Positions 49,729-62,036 of a DNA stretch of 64,000 nt are shown piece after piece (the first letter of the stretch is position 1; each line of letters opens with the position of its first letter). The stretch spans positions 7,606,001-7,670,000 of the forward strand of contig NC_092265.1 of assembly GCF_036320965.1 (NCBI RefSeq). Direction: 5' to 3'. This stretch comes from Panulirus ornatus (lineage: Eukaryota > Arthropoda > Malacostraca > Decapoda > Palinuridae). Below the pieces are notes generated by a model. The model worked only from the letters and a program-made list of their open reading frames with translations. It made no database searches and had not been told where the DNA came from. The position numbers and the translations under genes are program-made.

Positions 49729-50412
49729 GAAAACACTCTCGATTATATTGGTGAAAACTCTCGATTATATTGGTGGAAACTCTCGATTATATTGGTGGAA
49801 ACTCTCGATTATATTGGTGGAAACTCTCGATTATATTGATGAAAACTCTCGATTATATTGGTGGAAACTCTCGATTATATTGGTGAAAACTCTCGATTAT
49901 ATTGGTGGAAACTCTCGATTATATTGGTGGAAACTCTCGATTATATTGGTGAAAACTCCCGATTATATTGATGAAAACACTCTCGATTATTTTGGTGGAA
50001 ACTCTCGATTATATTGATGAAAACTCTCGATTATATTGATGAAAACTCTCGATTATATTCATGAAAACTCCCGATTATATTGATGAAAACTCTCGATTAT
50101 TTTGGTGGAAACTCTCGATTATATTGATGAAAACTCTCGATTATATTGATGAAAACTCTCGATTATATTGATGAAAACTCTCGATTATATTGATGAAAAC
50201 TCTCGATTATATTGATGAAAACTCTCGATTATATTGATGAAAACTCCCGATTATATTGATGAAAACTCTCGATTATTTTGGTGGAAACTCTCGATTATTT
50301 TGATGAAAACTCTCGATTATTTTGATGAAAACTCTCGATTATTTTGATGAAAACTCTCGATTATTTTGGTGAAGACTCTTGATTATATTGGTGAAAACTC
50401 GATTATATTGGT
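49729..50412. repeat. 22-bp minisatellite, about 31 copies
   Basis: The unit is GAAAACTCTCGATTATATTG plus two variable bases (GT or AT). The left copies are mostly TTGGT types, the middle TTGAT types, and the right TTTTGRT types, so variants are arranged in blocks. The array is contiguous, without unique spacers. Confidence 0.97.
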
Positions 50413-50478
50413 CATGTTATGTGCCGTGAGTATTGTGGTGAGTGCGATTACTTTTGCTGTTTGAAGAAATTCATGGAG

Positions 50479-50529
<51 letters not shown>

Positions 50530-50640
50530 CACTACTACTATTACTACCACTGCTATAACCACTACCTTCTACCTAACACCTACCACTACTGCTACTACTA
50601 TTGCTATAACCACTACCTGTACTACCGACGCTGACACTAC
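50479..50640. repeat. (ACT)n microsatellite with decayed right part
   Basis: About 50 bp of perfect ACT followed by about 110 bp of imperfect CTAC/CCACTA triplets. Confidence 0.95.
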
Positions 50641-50644
50641 TGCT

Positions 50645-51090
50645 ATAATGCTATAACCACTATTACAGTTTCTATTTCTATTACTGATACTACAACTAAT
50701 GCTGCGCTTTCTAGCAGGAAGGATGAACAAAAAAAAACCCATCCATAATAACAGCAACAATAACAACAACAAAAACTCGCAAAAAAACATGTGAACAGCA
50801 TCAAGCACAAGAGATGTAATTACAAGAACAACAAACGCGCACATACATACACACACCCAGCCAGCCAACCACCCAGCCGGGCAGCCACCCAGCCATCCCC
50901 TGAGGCAGTAATGATACCAACAGAAGGCGAAAGTCGGCCACGAAGTAACTGCAGCCCTTGGTAACATTCGTGTGAGCAGGAGTTGCGCCCAACCGACGCC
51001 CCGAGGCACAGACATCCCAGAATGAGCCTCGTTCAGAGCACGTCGAGTGATGAGGGCGTGGGTGTTACACGATCGCACAATGTCTTGTGC
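50645..51090. other. Anonymous DNA
   Basis: Contains a CAGCCAGC-type C-rich patch at 50858-50895. No gene recognised. Confidence 0.5.
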
Positions 51091-51094
51091 CACC

Positions 51095-51432
51095 GAAGAC
51101 ACCGCCAGCTCACGAGAAGAACAACGAAGACACCACCAGCTCACGAGAAGAGCAACGAAGACACCACCAGCTTACGAGAAGAGCAACGAAGACACCCCCA
51201 GCTTACGAGAAGAGCAACGAAGACACCCCCAGCTTACGAGAAGAACAACGAAGACGCCTTCAGCTCACGAGAAGAGCAACGAAGACTCCCCCAGCTTACG
51301 AGAAGAGCAACGAAGACTCCCCCAGCTTACGAGAAGAGCAACGAAGACACCGCCAGCTCAAGAGAAGAGCAACGAAGACACCCCCAGCTTACGAGAAGAG
51401 CAACGAAGACACCCCCAGCTCACGAGAAGAAC
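51095..51432. repeat. 31-bp minisatellite, about 11 copies
   Basis: The unit is GAAGACACCCCCAGCTTACG plus AGAAGAGCAAC. The length is not a multiple of three and the unit holds no stop codon in any of the three plus frames. All three frames therefore stay open and each gives the same 31-residue peptide repeat with a different start. This explains three overlapping open frames (to 216 codons) without implying a gene. Confidence 0.97.
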
Positions 51433-51608
51433 ACGATGTGGTATTGAAAAAGGAGTAGCAAGGTGGTTGGCTGCATGTGAGCATCGTTTCGTGAGAGCGA
51501 GATGGAATGAGTCTCTCAAGATGGAAAAATATAGAAGAGGAGGCCTGAAAGAAGAAGAGGTGACCAGGCAGCAGGCGGAGGGGTGGGTAGGTGATAACAC
51601 CAACCCAT

Positions 51609-51612
51609 TGAG

Positions 51613-51688
<76 letters not shown>
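51609..51688. repeat. (GA)n microsatellite
   Basis: About 80 bp of GA. Confidence 0.97.
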
Positions 51689-51690
<2 letters not shown>

Positions 51691-51914
51691 TTGCTGATTG
51701 AAGAGGCACACAGAAGACTCGGATCCCGTCTGCCGTCAACGCCAGCTTTCCTGGACGTGGCTTCGGCAGAAGTCGCTGCGAAGGGCAAAATGCCACAGCC
51801 ATCTGGAGGGCAGAAATGTACTGAGGGAGGATGGTATGTATCGCCTTGAGAGCATTTCAGCCACGGAGCGAAAAAGGAGAAATGAGGGAGATCCTCGAAG
51901 TGTTCTAATATTCG

Positions 51915-52022
51915 GAGGCAGAGGTAGACCTCAAAAGAGTTCGAGTGACGGAGTTGGAAGTAGAGACTCGAAGAGTTCGAGTGACGGAAACGGAGGTAGA
52001 CCTCAAAGTGTTCGAGTGACGG
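51915..52022. repeat. Diverged tandem repeat, 3 copies
   Basis: Three copies share GAGTTCGAGTGACGGA or a one-base variant, in units of about 33-39 bp. Confidence 0.85.
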
Positions 52023-52134
52023 ATCTTGAAGAAAATAGCTTTAAGAGGACCAGGGAGAGCATCAGTAATTCTACCGCATCTTAAAGAGCTAAGGAGTTGA
52101 GACAGTCCTGGTAAGAAGGAGAGAGAGAGAGCTC

Positions 52135-52450
52135 AAAATACGCAAATACGCATCTCATTGCAAATACACATCTTGTTACAAATACGCTTCTCGTTGCATA
52201 TACGCCATTAGCTCGGTGCAAGTACGCATCATCTCGTTGCAAATACGCATTATCGTTGCAAATACGCATATTTTCGCTGCAAATACGCACCATTTTGTTG
52301 CTAATACGCATTATGTCGTCGCAAATATGCATCATTTCGTTGCAAATACGCATCATTTCGATGCAATTATGCATCATCTCGTTGCAAATACGCATCATTT
52401 CGTCGCTAATACGCATCATCTCGTTGCAGATACGCATCCCGTTGCAAATC
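52135..52450. repeat. 19-21-bp minisatellite, about 15 copies
   Basis: The unit is TCGTTGCAAATACGCATCAT with length variation of one or two bases. Met/Cys/Asn- or Ile-rich frames on both strands are repeat translation. Confidence 0.95.
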
Positions 52451-52454
52451 ACGC

Positions 52455-53630
52455 GGGGGGAAACGCACCATGGTCAGAAACCTCCCACCAATAAGTCGCG
52501 GTAAACGCCCAGTGTCTCTTTTTTTTCCACCCCCTCCTCCTCCTCCTCCTTCTCAATGTGGCTCATCATTTGTAATTGGAAAGTGTGGAGGCGACGCGAC
52601 GGGCAAAAACATGCGCCGTTCAGACATAATTCGTAAGTCTGAGTGTGTGTGTGGGGCGCGTCGATCGGCACAGGGGCTGTGTGTGTGTGGGAACCCGTCG
52701 TTGATTCCTGGTTCAGTCTCGACCCATAACATAAAAGTCTTTGTATATCTTTCTGAACCACTTTTCTTCCCTGATTTAAAGGCCTTTTGAGTACATCTAC
52801 ACGTGATGAGCATATTTCGCTCGGTTATGTATCATGGTTTTAATGGATTTCTGACTTAAAAAAAGGTATATTTGTTGAGAGTAATTATATATACATACAT
52901 ACGCATCGTTCTTGGGTCGAGTAACTCTGATAGCTAGTCTCGGGCAGTTTGTGTGAAGCGAGGCCATCACTAGCATCATCAGTGAATCAACTCCTTACAG
53001 CATAAGTGCCTTGAGCCTTCATCGGTGAGATCCGGTATCATGTAAAGGGAGAGAGAGATCAGATCCAAAGATCTGTCAGATCAAAATGAACACCTGTAGC
53101 AGTTGACGTCAAAGAATGTGGACGGGCATGAAGAATTTATGACTGCTGTTAGAAATCGATTGTTCGGAACAAGATGATGATAGCAATATTCTATCGTCCA
53201 TATTTTTTTTTTCCCTTTTTTTTTTTTTGCCTCCTAGTAATCGTAGTGATCTGATACTAGGTTACTTCCCTCTGGCCTCAGATGGTAGTGTAGGATTGTT
53301 ACTTAACCCCCCTCTCTACCTACCTCCGTTAAATACATAGGGGGGGTCTTTACCTGTATAGTAGAAGGGAGGGTTGCCTCTGGAATGGCAGTGATTTGAG
53401 AAGGCGTAAGACAATTGATATGGTACCAACCAGTTGAGAGGCAGATTAGATTGAAATATAAAGGGATGAATCAATGTTCAGATGAATAGGTAAGTGAATA
53501 TGATCTATCATTTGTCTGTGTGTATATGTATGGATTTATATATCTACATTAGTGGACTCCACCTGCATAAGGTTACCCCCCGAGAATGAAAAGTTACCTG
53601 AAGCGAGGCTATATTACTTGGGAGTGCACG
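52455..53630. other. Anonymous DNA
   Basis: Holds T runs at 53202-53229 and a CTCCTCC patch at 52533. No gene recognised. Confidence 0.5.
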
Positions 53631-53639
53631 TCTTATGAA

Positions 53640-54125
53640 AAAAGAAAAAAAAACTCACTCCAAAGTAGTTCACATTTCCCTTTTACTGGAAGTAGCGCAG
53701 CCATGGGCAGCCGGAGCCTTTGGTAAGAGGTCCTTTTAAAAGCAGATTTCTTTCGGATTAGTAAATAAATAAATACGGGTGTTACAGGAGTTCGCTTGCT
53801 GTGGTTATACAGCGAGTGAGAAATTGTCCTTCGATGTGGCTGTATCATCGCCTGTTGACATAGGGAGGACAGTCTTGTCGAAGGAATCTTCACTCCTAGG
53901 GAGTTCACCGTACTTCTGCTGCTGGAAGTAGCGCAGGCTCAGAACTGCTGGAGATCCTGTAAAAGGGTGTCTTGTAGTAAATTTAGGAACTCTCTCTTAA
54001 GAGAGAGGTCCTGAGGCTTTATCGTAGAGGAACTTGTTGACGCATGAGTCCATCATTTCCCAGCTCCTCTATCGAGTGCAGCCCTGAAACTGCATGAGTC
54101 CCATAACAGGGGTCCTGGGGATGTA
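53640..54125 (-). mobile_element. Three tandem copies of the unclassified dispersed repeat
   Basis: Read on the minus strand, three units follow one another. Unit a (about 54125-54000) is the most diverged. Unit b (about 53975-53780) has GCCTGCGCTACTTCCAGCAG. Unit c (about 53740-53640) has GGCTGCGCTACTTCCAGTAA and begins TTTTAAAAGGACC. The shared blocks match copies at 27690 and 55388. The 91-codon minus frame at 53633-53908 is translation of this repeat. Confidence 0.6.
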
Positions 54126-54559
54126 TTATGACCATGATGATAGCAATAACGATATGTTAATGATAATAATGCTAATGATAACATACCAAGGAGTGTAATC
54201 AGCAACAGGGTACTGGGTCGTTTCGAGGCTGTTTGTGATAGCGGAAGAACTCAACCCGGCTGTTATTCTCGGTGATTGGCTGCTCTTCTCAAGGACAACG
54301 ACACAGAGAACACAATATCCAAGTTGGGGACACGGCGGTCACTTGTAAAAATTGATGGTTACTTTCTAAAATGTAAATTCGAACGTCCAACCTGTTGGAG
54401 TCTAGAATTTTGTTCGACTATCTAAGCAAACTGTTCCTGCCTACAGTTTGATTGGCTTTGTTATTGCAAAGAGATTATTTCACTTTAGTCTTTTTCTTCC
54501 TTTACATCTTGTACCTCGTTAGTATTTATAGTTTATTGTATCTTCCAAATTTTACTGCC

Positions 54560-55030
54560 GGTTTTTGCAATATCCTCACATCGATATCAAAATTTCATTT
54601 GCCCCATGTATTGCCCAAGGTGTCAGCTTGTCTGTGTAAGCTTGGAGTTGTAGGCGTTCGTTAAATTTCTATCGCATTCTTATTTCCCCAGCTTAGTATC
54701 GTCAGCGAATTTTGACGCAGACTATTATCATTATCATTAATATATATGAGAAAGAGAACTGGTCTTAGGACTGATCCCTTGTGGCACACCACTTGTTACG
54801 TCAGAACATTCTGAGGTTTACATGTTAATCACTACTATTTGTTTACGGCGCCCAGTCAACCAGTTCTCTGACCACTGAAGTACAATTTCGTCATTGCCCT
54901 GTTGCTCTGGGCTTGTCAGATGAATGATCTTATCAGATGTTTTCTGAAAATCTGAATACACGACATCATCCGCTTTGTTTTCAAACATACATATTGATGA
55001 CATCAACAAAGAAAAATAAATCATGTAGGT
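54560..55030 (-). mobile_element. Reverse-transcriptase relic of a non-LTR retrotransposon
   Basis: The minus strand at 55024-54818 reads DVVYSDFQKTSDKIIH and then WSENWLTGRRKQIVVIN, the first catalytic motif (the metal-binding Asp is kept in YSD) and following segment of LINE reverse transcriptases. About 54800-54776 gives TSGVPQG, then in another frame VLRPVLFLIYIND. About 54712-54690 gives KFADDTKLGK, the second catalytic box with both Asp intact. A stop follows and only a blurred continuation is visible to about 54560. At least two frame changes show it is inactive. No endonuclease or 3' tail is visible. The pattern fits CR1/L2-like elements, by remembered family features. Confidence 0.75.
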
Positions 55031-55316
55031 TTGTTGTCTAGCTAATTAGGCTGTGATTTAAGGATAGGGTTTTATTGCCCTTCTTGAATATCTGTCTTGC
55101 ATGGGCAAACCTGGAAACCTCTTAAGACTTGTTTTGTGGCCAAGTGTCTTATTCAAAAGAGAATTCGGTGGTTCAGCTGTTTCAGTCAGTGGTTTAGTTG
55201 TCTCATTTTTAGCCTCGTTCATTGTTCTTGCATAAAAGTGATCAGGATCTTCCGTTTTGTTTACTCTCATTCCTTATCTTGAACGTATATGTAAATATGT
55301 TGGAAAATATTTTTCT

Positions 55317-55321
<5 letters not shown>

Positions 55322-55381
<60 letters not shown>
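55322..55381. repeat. (AT)n microsatellite
   Basis: About 60 bp of AT forming the left border of the following dispersed repeat. Confidence 0.97.
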
Positions 55382-55384
<3 letters not shown>

Positions 55385-55387
55385 TGA

Positions 55388-55694
<307 letters not shown>

Positions 55695-55946
55695 TGTATA
55701 TGATTGTATGTTTATGTGTGTGTATATTACTTCCTTTATTTGCTCATGAGACACTCGAGATATTCAAACACCACATCGAAATTCTCCTTGAGCTTTAAAT
55801 TACACGATTTATCTGAGTTCTTTTTCTCCTTGAGGTTAACAGATCACACTGATACACATCTGTGAGGAGAAGGAAAAAAAAAAAGAAAGTGGGAATAATA
55901 CAAAAAAAAAAATAAAGTCTCAGTGGTATATTATGTTTTCCCGTTG

Positions 55947-55949
<3 letters not shown>

Positions 55950-55998
<49 letters not shown>
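55950..55998. repeat. (GT)n microsatellite
   Basis: About 48 bp of GT. Confidence 0.97.
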
Positions 55999-55999
<1 letters not shown>

Positions 56000-56507
56000 T
56001 CACTGGACCCAGTTGCTGGTGTACGGTTCTTAATATAAATGTTAGGCTGAGGTGACTCAAGCACCCCAGCTACAAGAGCAAGAAGAAGGAGCCACACCTG
56101 CGCAGCTGGGATGTCCATGGCAACTTCACAACACCTGGTGCACAGCAGCTGAAACTTGTCGACGTGTTAAAAAGTGTGACAATGGCTCAAGTTAGTGGGT
56201 GTTGACCTGTTATCATGTTTGTGGACCAGTTAAGAGACACCAGGTGGGTCTGTAGACCAACCTTCGGCGTGTAGTCGATATTTGTATCGTGTCTTGAGGT
56301 TACAGTCAGGAAGAAATGATACCACCCAAACGTATGTTTGATTAATTGATGAATAGATTAATCGAGTGTTATCCCTCCGTGGACTACCGGGGTAAATGAT
56401 CCTTCAGCAACAGGTTAGGAACCCTTGGTCAAGAGTAATGGACAAGTGGCTCGGTGCCTCACATCCTTAACAACAAATACTCACTCTCGCCTTGTGCAAG
56501 ACACGGG

Positions 56508-56510
<3 letters not shown>

Positions 56511-56560
<50 letters not shown>
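56511..56560. repeat. (AC)n microsatellite
   Basis: About 50 bp of AC. Confidence 0.97.
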
Positions 56561-56562
<2 letters not shown>

Positions 56563-56569
56563 ATTGACT

Positions 56570-57950
56570 TCGTCATCCATGTACACTTCCTCACTCCTAA
56601 TTCCTGTTACCCTTCTGTCTACGGAGGCCCCCCCCCCCAGCCCCCACCCACCCTCAGTTGCTTAGAAATTGAGAACCCCCTAAGTAGTGTAAGACTTCCG
56701 TCCTTCAGTAAATTTGATGTATTGTGTAACACACCACTCCAATTTTTTTTTTTTTTATTGCGGTACGTCAGAGGCTAAATCATATATTTATGGTAAAACA
56801 TTTGGGGCGGTTTGCGTTGATACCGTTACTTTAACTCTCTGATCTCATTTTGGTAAGAGAATGATGAATGATAAAGATAAATTGCCGTGTACACTATACT
56901 GCCCTCCGAAAAATGTCATTTACAACAATGTGATACATCATTGCAAAAGATATTTTAAGGCTGGTATGGATCAGGTGTACTTTGTTTACTCTCGTTCGTC
57001 TTTCAATTGAGTTTACGAAACATCTGCGTCCAGTTCCTCCTGCGCGTGTCTTTGTCCCATTCCTCTCCAGAGGCCTTCATCAAGCTGCCAGGGAAGTGGT
57101 TGTGATTGTGAGCCAGTTATCTTGTGCGCTGGGATACATCGGTTTAGGTTAGGAAGTCACTGGTCGCTAACCGCTTGCACCCACGAGTTACTTTCACTTG
57201 ATATGTCAACTGGGACACAATTGTGGCTGTAAGGGGGTGGTGGGAGGGGGGCGAAATGGATCACATCAAGGTAGAATAGATATTTCCAGACCTTTCAGCT
57301 GGGGACTTGAGTGATTCGTATGTCTTGGGTCGATTTACAACGTAATGATTGCTCAAAGGGTCGTGTGTGGGATGAGACTGAAGTGGGAGAGACATGTCCT
57401 CAGTCCAGTCATATGGGAACATGACCGAGAACATGACCGACTGTAAAGTTTGTGGGTCATCATGTTCCAGACTGATGTTTGGCCCGCTCGTTTCAAGCAC
57501 ATTTAGATAGAAAGTAGAACTCACTCACACCTCAGGGTGTTTGTCAGATCGAGTGTGTCTGTGGCTACATCAGAACTAGTTTATAGTTCTCTGGAAATAT
57601 CAAGTGATTTTATTAGTTTTTATGATGGCAGTCTCACGGACAAATGCTATTTGAAATTACTTTTACGAATACCTTCGCGCGTCTATCTGAAATCTCTAGA
57701 GTATATATTTCCGGGTCCATAAAAAAAAGGAGGTACTGAAAAAATTTTACGATTAATTCTTTGGCCAAAGTTAAGTGATACGCTCGTAACTACAGTAGGA
57801 AAAAAAAGAAGTTTATCTCTACGAACTGGTTGGCAGAGAATGCAGACCATGATTTTTGTAAGTGCTCTGTGGAAGAAAAAAAAATATAAAAGAGTCAGAT
57901 AGTTATAAATCAGTCAGGTGTGTTGTGAGACAAGCAGCTCTTTCAGCCCT
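56570..57950. other. Anonymous DNA
   Basis: A C run at 56628-56639 and a T run near 56742. An 87-codon minus frame at 57261-57524 has a mixed composition but no recognised family. Confidence 0.45.
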
Positions 57951-57954
57951 CTTC

Positions 57955-58056
57955 TTTCCAGACCTGAAGAGGACCCATGTTGAGGTCTTTCCAGACCTGA
58001 AGAGGACCCTTGTAAAGGTCTTTCCAGACCTGAAGAGGACCCTTGTAGAGGTCAGT
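57955..58056. repeat. 33-bp minisatellite, 3 copies
   Basis: TTTCCAGACCTGAAGAGGAC recurs three times. Because the unit is eleven codons the plus frame at 57862-58104 reads FPDLKRTxVxV three times. Confidence 0.95.
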
Positions 58057-58289
58057 GTTGTTGGTCATCCACTGGATGCCTCACTGGGGCACACGAGGGA
58101 GTGAAGTTAGCCATGATCTCTTTCGACCACCTTCCAGTCTATAAGTCATTTTGAGTCTGGTCTTCGCTGCCATCGTCGTGAAATGAGGAGGGATGACCCT
58201 GGTACCTCTTCAAAGCTTGGTGGATTGAGGTGAATCCCACGTATCTTGTCTTTACTACTGTGTATGTATGCATACACGCATACCCCCTA

Positions 58290-58468
58290 TAGCCCAGGCC
58301 AGAGAGATACCGATTTATCGACCAGTCCCAAAGGAAAGATGAACACCTGGGCTTGGTGTTGGCCAACTGTCACGCCCAGGATTTGAACCCATGCGGCTCC
58401 GACCCCCGACATGGGCCCCACGCTGACACATGGTCAGGAACGCTGACTACTACACCACGGAAGGCCCT
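58290..58468 (-). mobile_element. tRNA-derived SINE, copy 4
   Basis: On the minus strand it begins GGGCCTTCCGTGGTGTAGTA with an A box. GACCATGTGTCAGCGTGGG follows, then a B box with one change (GGGTTCAAATCC, 58378-58389). The body is GGTGTTCATCTTTCCTTTGG and ACTGGTCGATAAAT. That last block is shared exactly with copy 3. It does not end in a long microsatellite, only a short TATGCATAC-type segment. Confidence 0.72.
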
Positions 58469-58614
58469 CGTTAAAGAGTCGAATGCCACAACTAACTGAC
58501 AGCTACCAGCACCGCCGACAGGACGCTCACTGCCGTAGTTTCTAAGTATTTCCCAAAGTTCATTTGGTCCATCTCAGACACACGCCCGTCTCTGTGCTTC
58601 TGCAGATAATCAGG

Positions 58615-58775
58615 ACTGTAGTTTTCGTTGCTCCAGTGGTGTTCACAGTCCTCACTTGTTCCAGTGATGATCACAGTCCTCACGTGTTCCAATGGCGTTC
58701 ATAGTCTTCACTTGTTCCAGTGGTGTTCACAGTCCTCACTTGTTCCAGTGGCGTTCACAGTCCTCATGTGGTGTC
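58615..58775. repeat. 28-bp minisatellite, about 5 copies
   Basis: TTCACAGTCCTCACTTGTTC plus CAGTGGTG, with a few base changes per copy. Confidence 0.93.
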
Positions 58776-58864
58776 ACAAGGGAGGCAAGATAATGAGAGC
58801 CTATTAGTAGCGAATAAAAGTATCGTCCTTCTCCTTGTGTGAGACTGAAGATTTATATGCCTCT

Positions 58865-58925
58865 AGAGAGATACCAAGTCAATATAGGAGAGATGCCAAG
58901 TCAATTAGGAGAGATACCACTTAGT
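58865..58925. repeat. About 20-bp repeat, 3 copies
   Basis: GAGAGATACCAAGTCAAT and two variants. Confidence 0.85.
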
Positions 58926-59449
58926 ATAAACCTTCAGAGAACGGTTCGCAATCAAACGCATCTTAGAATTTGACCAAGACTTTGGAGTGATCACGTCTAT
59001 ATATCTCTGTCTAACGACGTTGGTATTCTAGATCAACCCCAAGGGAGAGAGACAGTTTCCTTACGGGGCACAAACCCTCACAACCGAAACCCTCCTTGAC
59101 ATTCAGCTTCTTAAGACGAACCATCGTCCACTGAATTCAGGACACTTTCGCACATCCATCCGGGAGTTTCGGTGTCCAGAAAAGAAAAAATGGGGCTTAT
59201 TAGGTCTGCTGTCAATGAGTTTACTCGGTGAGGGAGGCAACGGTGCTCTGCTTCGGTAAGTGCCTCTACACTTGAGGCATCTCAAGCGTGTCCTCTGCTG
59301 CACTGGAGTTCGAGGTAGAAGCCTTTACACGGGGGACTGGTTTAATGATTAGCTGTGCCGATAAAAACGAGGCGACGAGCTTAGTAAACGGGTCAGGAGA
59401 AAATACTGCCTCACCTTTTTTTTTTTTCTTCTTCATCTTCGGGAAGTGG

Positions 59450-59451
<2 letters not shown>

Positions 59452-59547
<96 letters not shown>
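59452..59547. repeat. Compound (GT)n-(GA)n microsatellite
   Basis: About 44 bp of GT passes without a break into about 52 bp of GA. Confidence 0.97.
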
Positions 59548-59548
<1 letters not shown>

Positions 59549-59959
59549 GAGCCACAAATGGGTGACTGAACGATTGAGTGACCGCTGGAATGAGCAGGTT
59601 CCACACATTCCCTTTAGGGAGACATAGTTAACTCCTTAACATTCCTGGTGTTGTTTCTAGATGTGGCCTTACATTCTCCACGTCAATCTTTATTTTTTTT
59701 TTCTTTCTTTTGTAAGATATGTCGAAGACCTTCAAAATATTTTGAGTTATAATTAGTTGTGGATAGGCTGTATCTTATCCCTTTGTATTTGGGTAAATTT
59801 TTTGTTCTTCTAGAGCAATGTTTTCATTTTACTCATGTTTTGCTGTTATTTTTGTTTTTTCATATTTGGTGAATGACAACTAGTAATCACAACTAGTAAT
59901 CACGGACAGTAATCAATAAATAGTAATCACATAACCAATGTTCTTGAATTATGTTATGA

Positions 59960-60015
59960 AAAAGGCATTAATGTGATCTTAACAACACACCCTGCGGGAC
60001 GCCCCACCAGCCACT
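59960..60015 (-). mobile_element. Possible tiny reverse-transcriptase relic
   Basis: The minus strand reads GVPQGVLLRS, which resembles the conserved turn SGVPQGSVLGP of LINE reverse transcriptases. The DNA also lines up with the same motif at 54770-54800. No neighbouring motif is preserved. Confidence 0.3.
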
Positions 60016-60069
60016 TTTGTTCACATTGAAAAGGAAATTACTCACATCACAATGATACATAATACGTAT

Positions 60070-60175
60070 CATCACGATACATGACAAGATAAGATAAATA
60101 AAAGTCCCATTTTGACATGATAAGATAAAAAAGAGTCCCATTTTGACAGGATAAGATAGAAAAAAAATTCCCATT
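60070..60175. repeat. About 33-bp repeat, 3 copies
   Basis: GATAAGATAAA followed by AGTCCCATTTTGACA recurs three times. Confidence 0.88.
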
Positions 60176-60179
60176 TGCT

Positions 60180-61110
60180 CATTATATGTGACGATAGTTC
60201 GTCCATATATATATTCTTTTACTTTCTAGTAGAACTTTGGTGTTAGTGAGTTTAAAGATGTACCTTACCCCAGAATGGAGACGCCATGTTCCATATAGAT
60301 TACAAAGCCGACCTTCAGCATTATGAACCTTTTGATAATAGTATGCTGAAACATACTTCTTCTACGGACGGACCCCAGGTATACCCGAAGTATGCTAATG
60401 ACGCTTAATAAGAGTCAACTCAAAAAAAATTTTAAAGTATTATCAAGTACATAACTATCTAATGTTCTTAATTACCGTCGTGCTCTACTTTTCCCGACAA
60501 CCGGTGTGGTTGTTAAGGTATGAACAAAAGGTGTATAATTTTTTTTTTTTGTTCTTCGAGTGATCTAGTGAGTGAGGAACGTTGAATGACAATCTATTAT
60601 TCATTTTTATTTCGGAGGTCTAGAAAGTTCAAGAGTCAGTTTAGCATTTAGAATATATACGATGAAAGGATTTCATACGCATATACAGAGACGAATGTCG
60701 AATGTAAGGCTTGGAGGTCATGATGGATGAGACATATTCCAAGGTGAAGAAGGAAGGAATTTGTAGATGGATCTATTGGTGTGGAGGGAATGAAAAGGAA
60801 AGACACCTTTCTGAGGAACAAAATGGAGAGGGGGGGATAATACGTATATAAGTAGATAATAAATGCTAATATGCTCACCATAGCAAGAAATCAAACGTGC
60901 ATGGAGATTAAATTCGCATTATACGAAGTGATGTACGTCGGGAGGGTTAATTCAAGCGTATTATGAGGCCATAAAACATCGTATGATGGGGAAATACCAG
61001 ACAATATGAGAGTGTACCCTCGGTTTTTTTTTTCTTCTTATTTTTCCTTTCTCTCTCATTTTCTTCCTGTTAACCTACGTCTCCATTCCTCTTTCCTTTA
61101 CTCTCCAGCT
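60180..61110. other. Anonymous AT-rich DNA
   Basis: Nothing recognised. Confidence 0.5.
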
Positions 61111-61113
61111 TTT

Positions 61114-61116
<3 letters not shown>

Positions 61117-61189
<73 letters not shown>
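61117..61189. repeat. (CT)n microsatellite
   Basis: About 72 bp of CT. Confidence 0.97.
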
Positions 61190-61193
<4 letters not shown>

Positions 61194-61355
61194 TGTTTTC
61201 ATAGAATTTTGGGGTCAAAGGAAGCTATTAAAATTTTTGTTTTGTTTTGTGTGACAGGTTTCATCTTTGCCTGATATTAATGAGTTGATACTGAAATTCA
61301 TTGTCAAGTAGCCTGTTATTAATTTATGTGGTCTGAGGAAGTACTAGAGATAAAA

Positions 61356-61357
61356 CA

Positions 61358-61434
<77 letters not shown>
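61356..61434. repeat. Compound (AC)n-(AT)n microsatellite
   Basis: About 33 bp of AC with an ACAT interruption then about 46 bp of AT. Confidence 0.97.
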
Positions 61435-61437
<3 letters not shown>

Positions 61438-61609
61438 CACTCCCTTGGAAGGCAGGAATAAAGGCATATGAAATAGTGCTTTGGCACACCCCAATAAAAA
61501 TACTGGAAGCCAGTTACCCGACTTTCATGTGCAAACAAAAGAATATATTCATGGCGCGAAATTACACGCAAAAAAAAAGGAAAAAAAAAAAAGAAGAAAT
61601 TTCTTCCCA

Positions 61610-61800
61610 GCGTCGCCCTTTGAGTTGACACCTCCCACAGTCTGGTCCTCTGACGAGTGAGTACCCCGGGCCCCTGGGCAAGCACCAGGAGACACGGATC
61701 TCCTCGGTTCCTCCAGTGACCTGACCCTCTCTCCGTGCACCAAAGCGATTGCGTGTGACCGCATTTTTCGTCCCTGCCCGGTTCCCAGAGACCGCTAATT
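61610..61800. other. GC-richer patch
   Basis: GC-rich segment with several CpG, between AT-rich neighbours. No recognised exon. Confidence 0.35.
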
Positions 61801-61842
61801 AACGGCGCTATAAAAAAAAAAACCTACCTCGTCCTTGAATTG

Positions 61843-61895
61843 GGGGAGGGGGGGGGGGGGGGGGTTGCGTGTGCGTGCGTGCGTGCGTGCGTGTG
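61843..61895. repeat. Poly-G run and (GTGC)n
   Basis: About 18 G, after a GGGGGAGG lead, then GTGCGTGC tetranucleotides. Confidence 0.93.
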
Positions 61896-62035
61896 CGCTC
61901 TTGGCTGCCTACTACTAACCTAACTAAACTACCTATACACGTACCTACCCGCCACCACTGTTCCTCCATCGTCCCTCTGTTGCTCTCTGTGGAGTGGGAT
62001 TTGACGTTGCTTTTGCCGTGCGTCAGCACATACTG

Positions 62036-62036
<1 letters not shown>

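Noticed and set aside
49729..50412. CRISPR-like regular 22-bp repeats
   Set aside because: Units are contiguous with no unique spacers, and the host is a eukaryote; this is a minisatellite.
51047..51697. A 216-codon plus-strand frame that looks like a charged repeat protein
   Set aside because: It is translation of the 31-bp minisatellite and a (GA)n tract, and two other frames are open over the same units.
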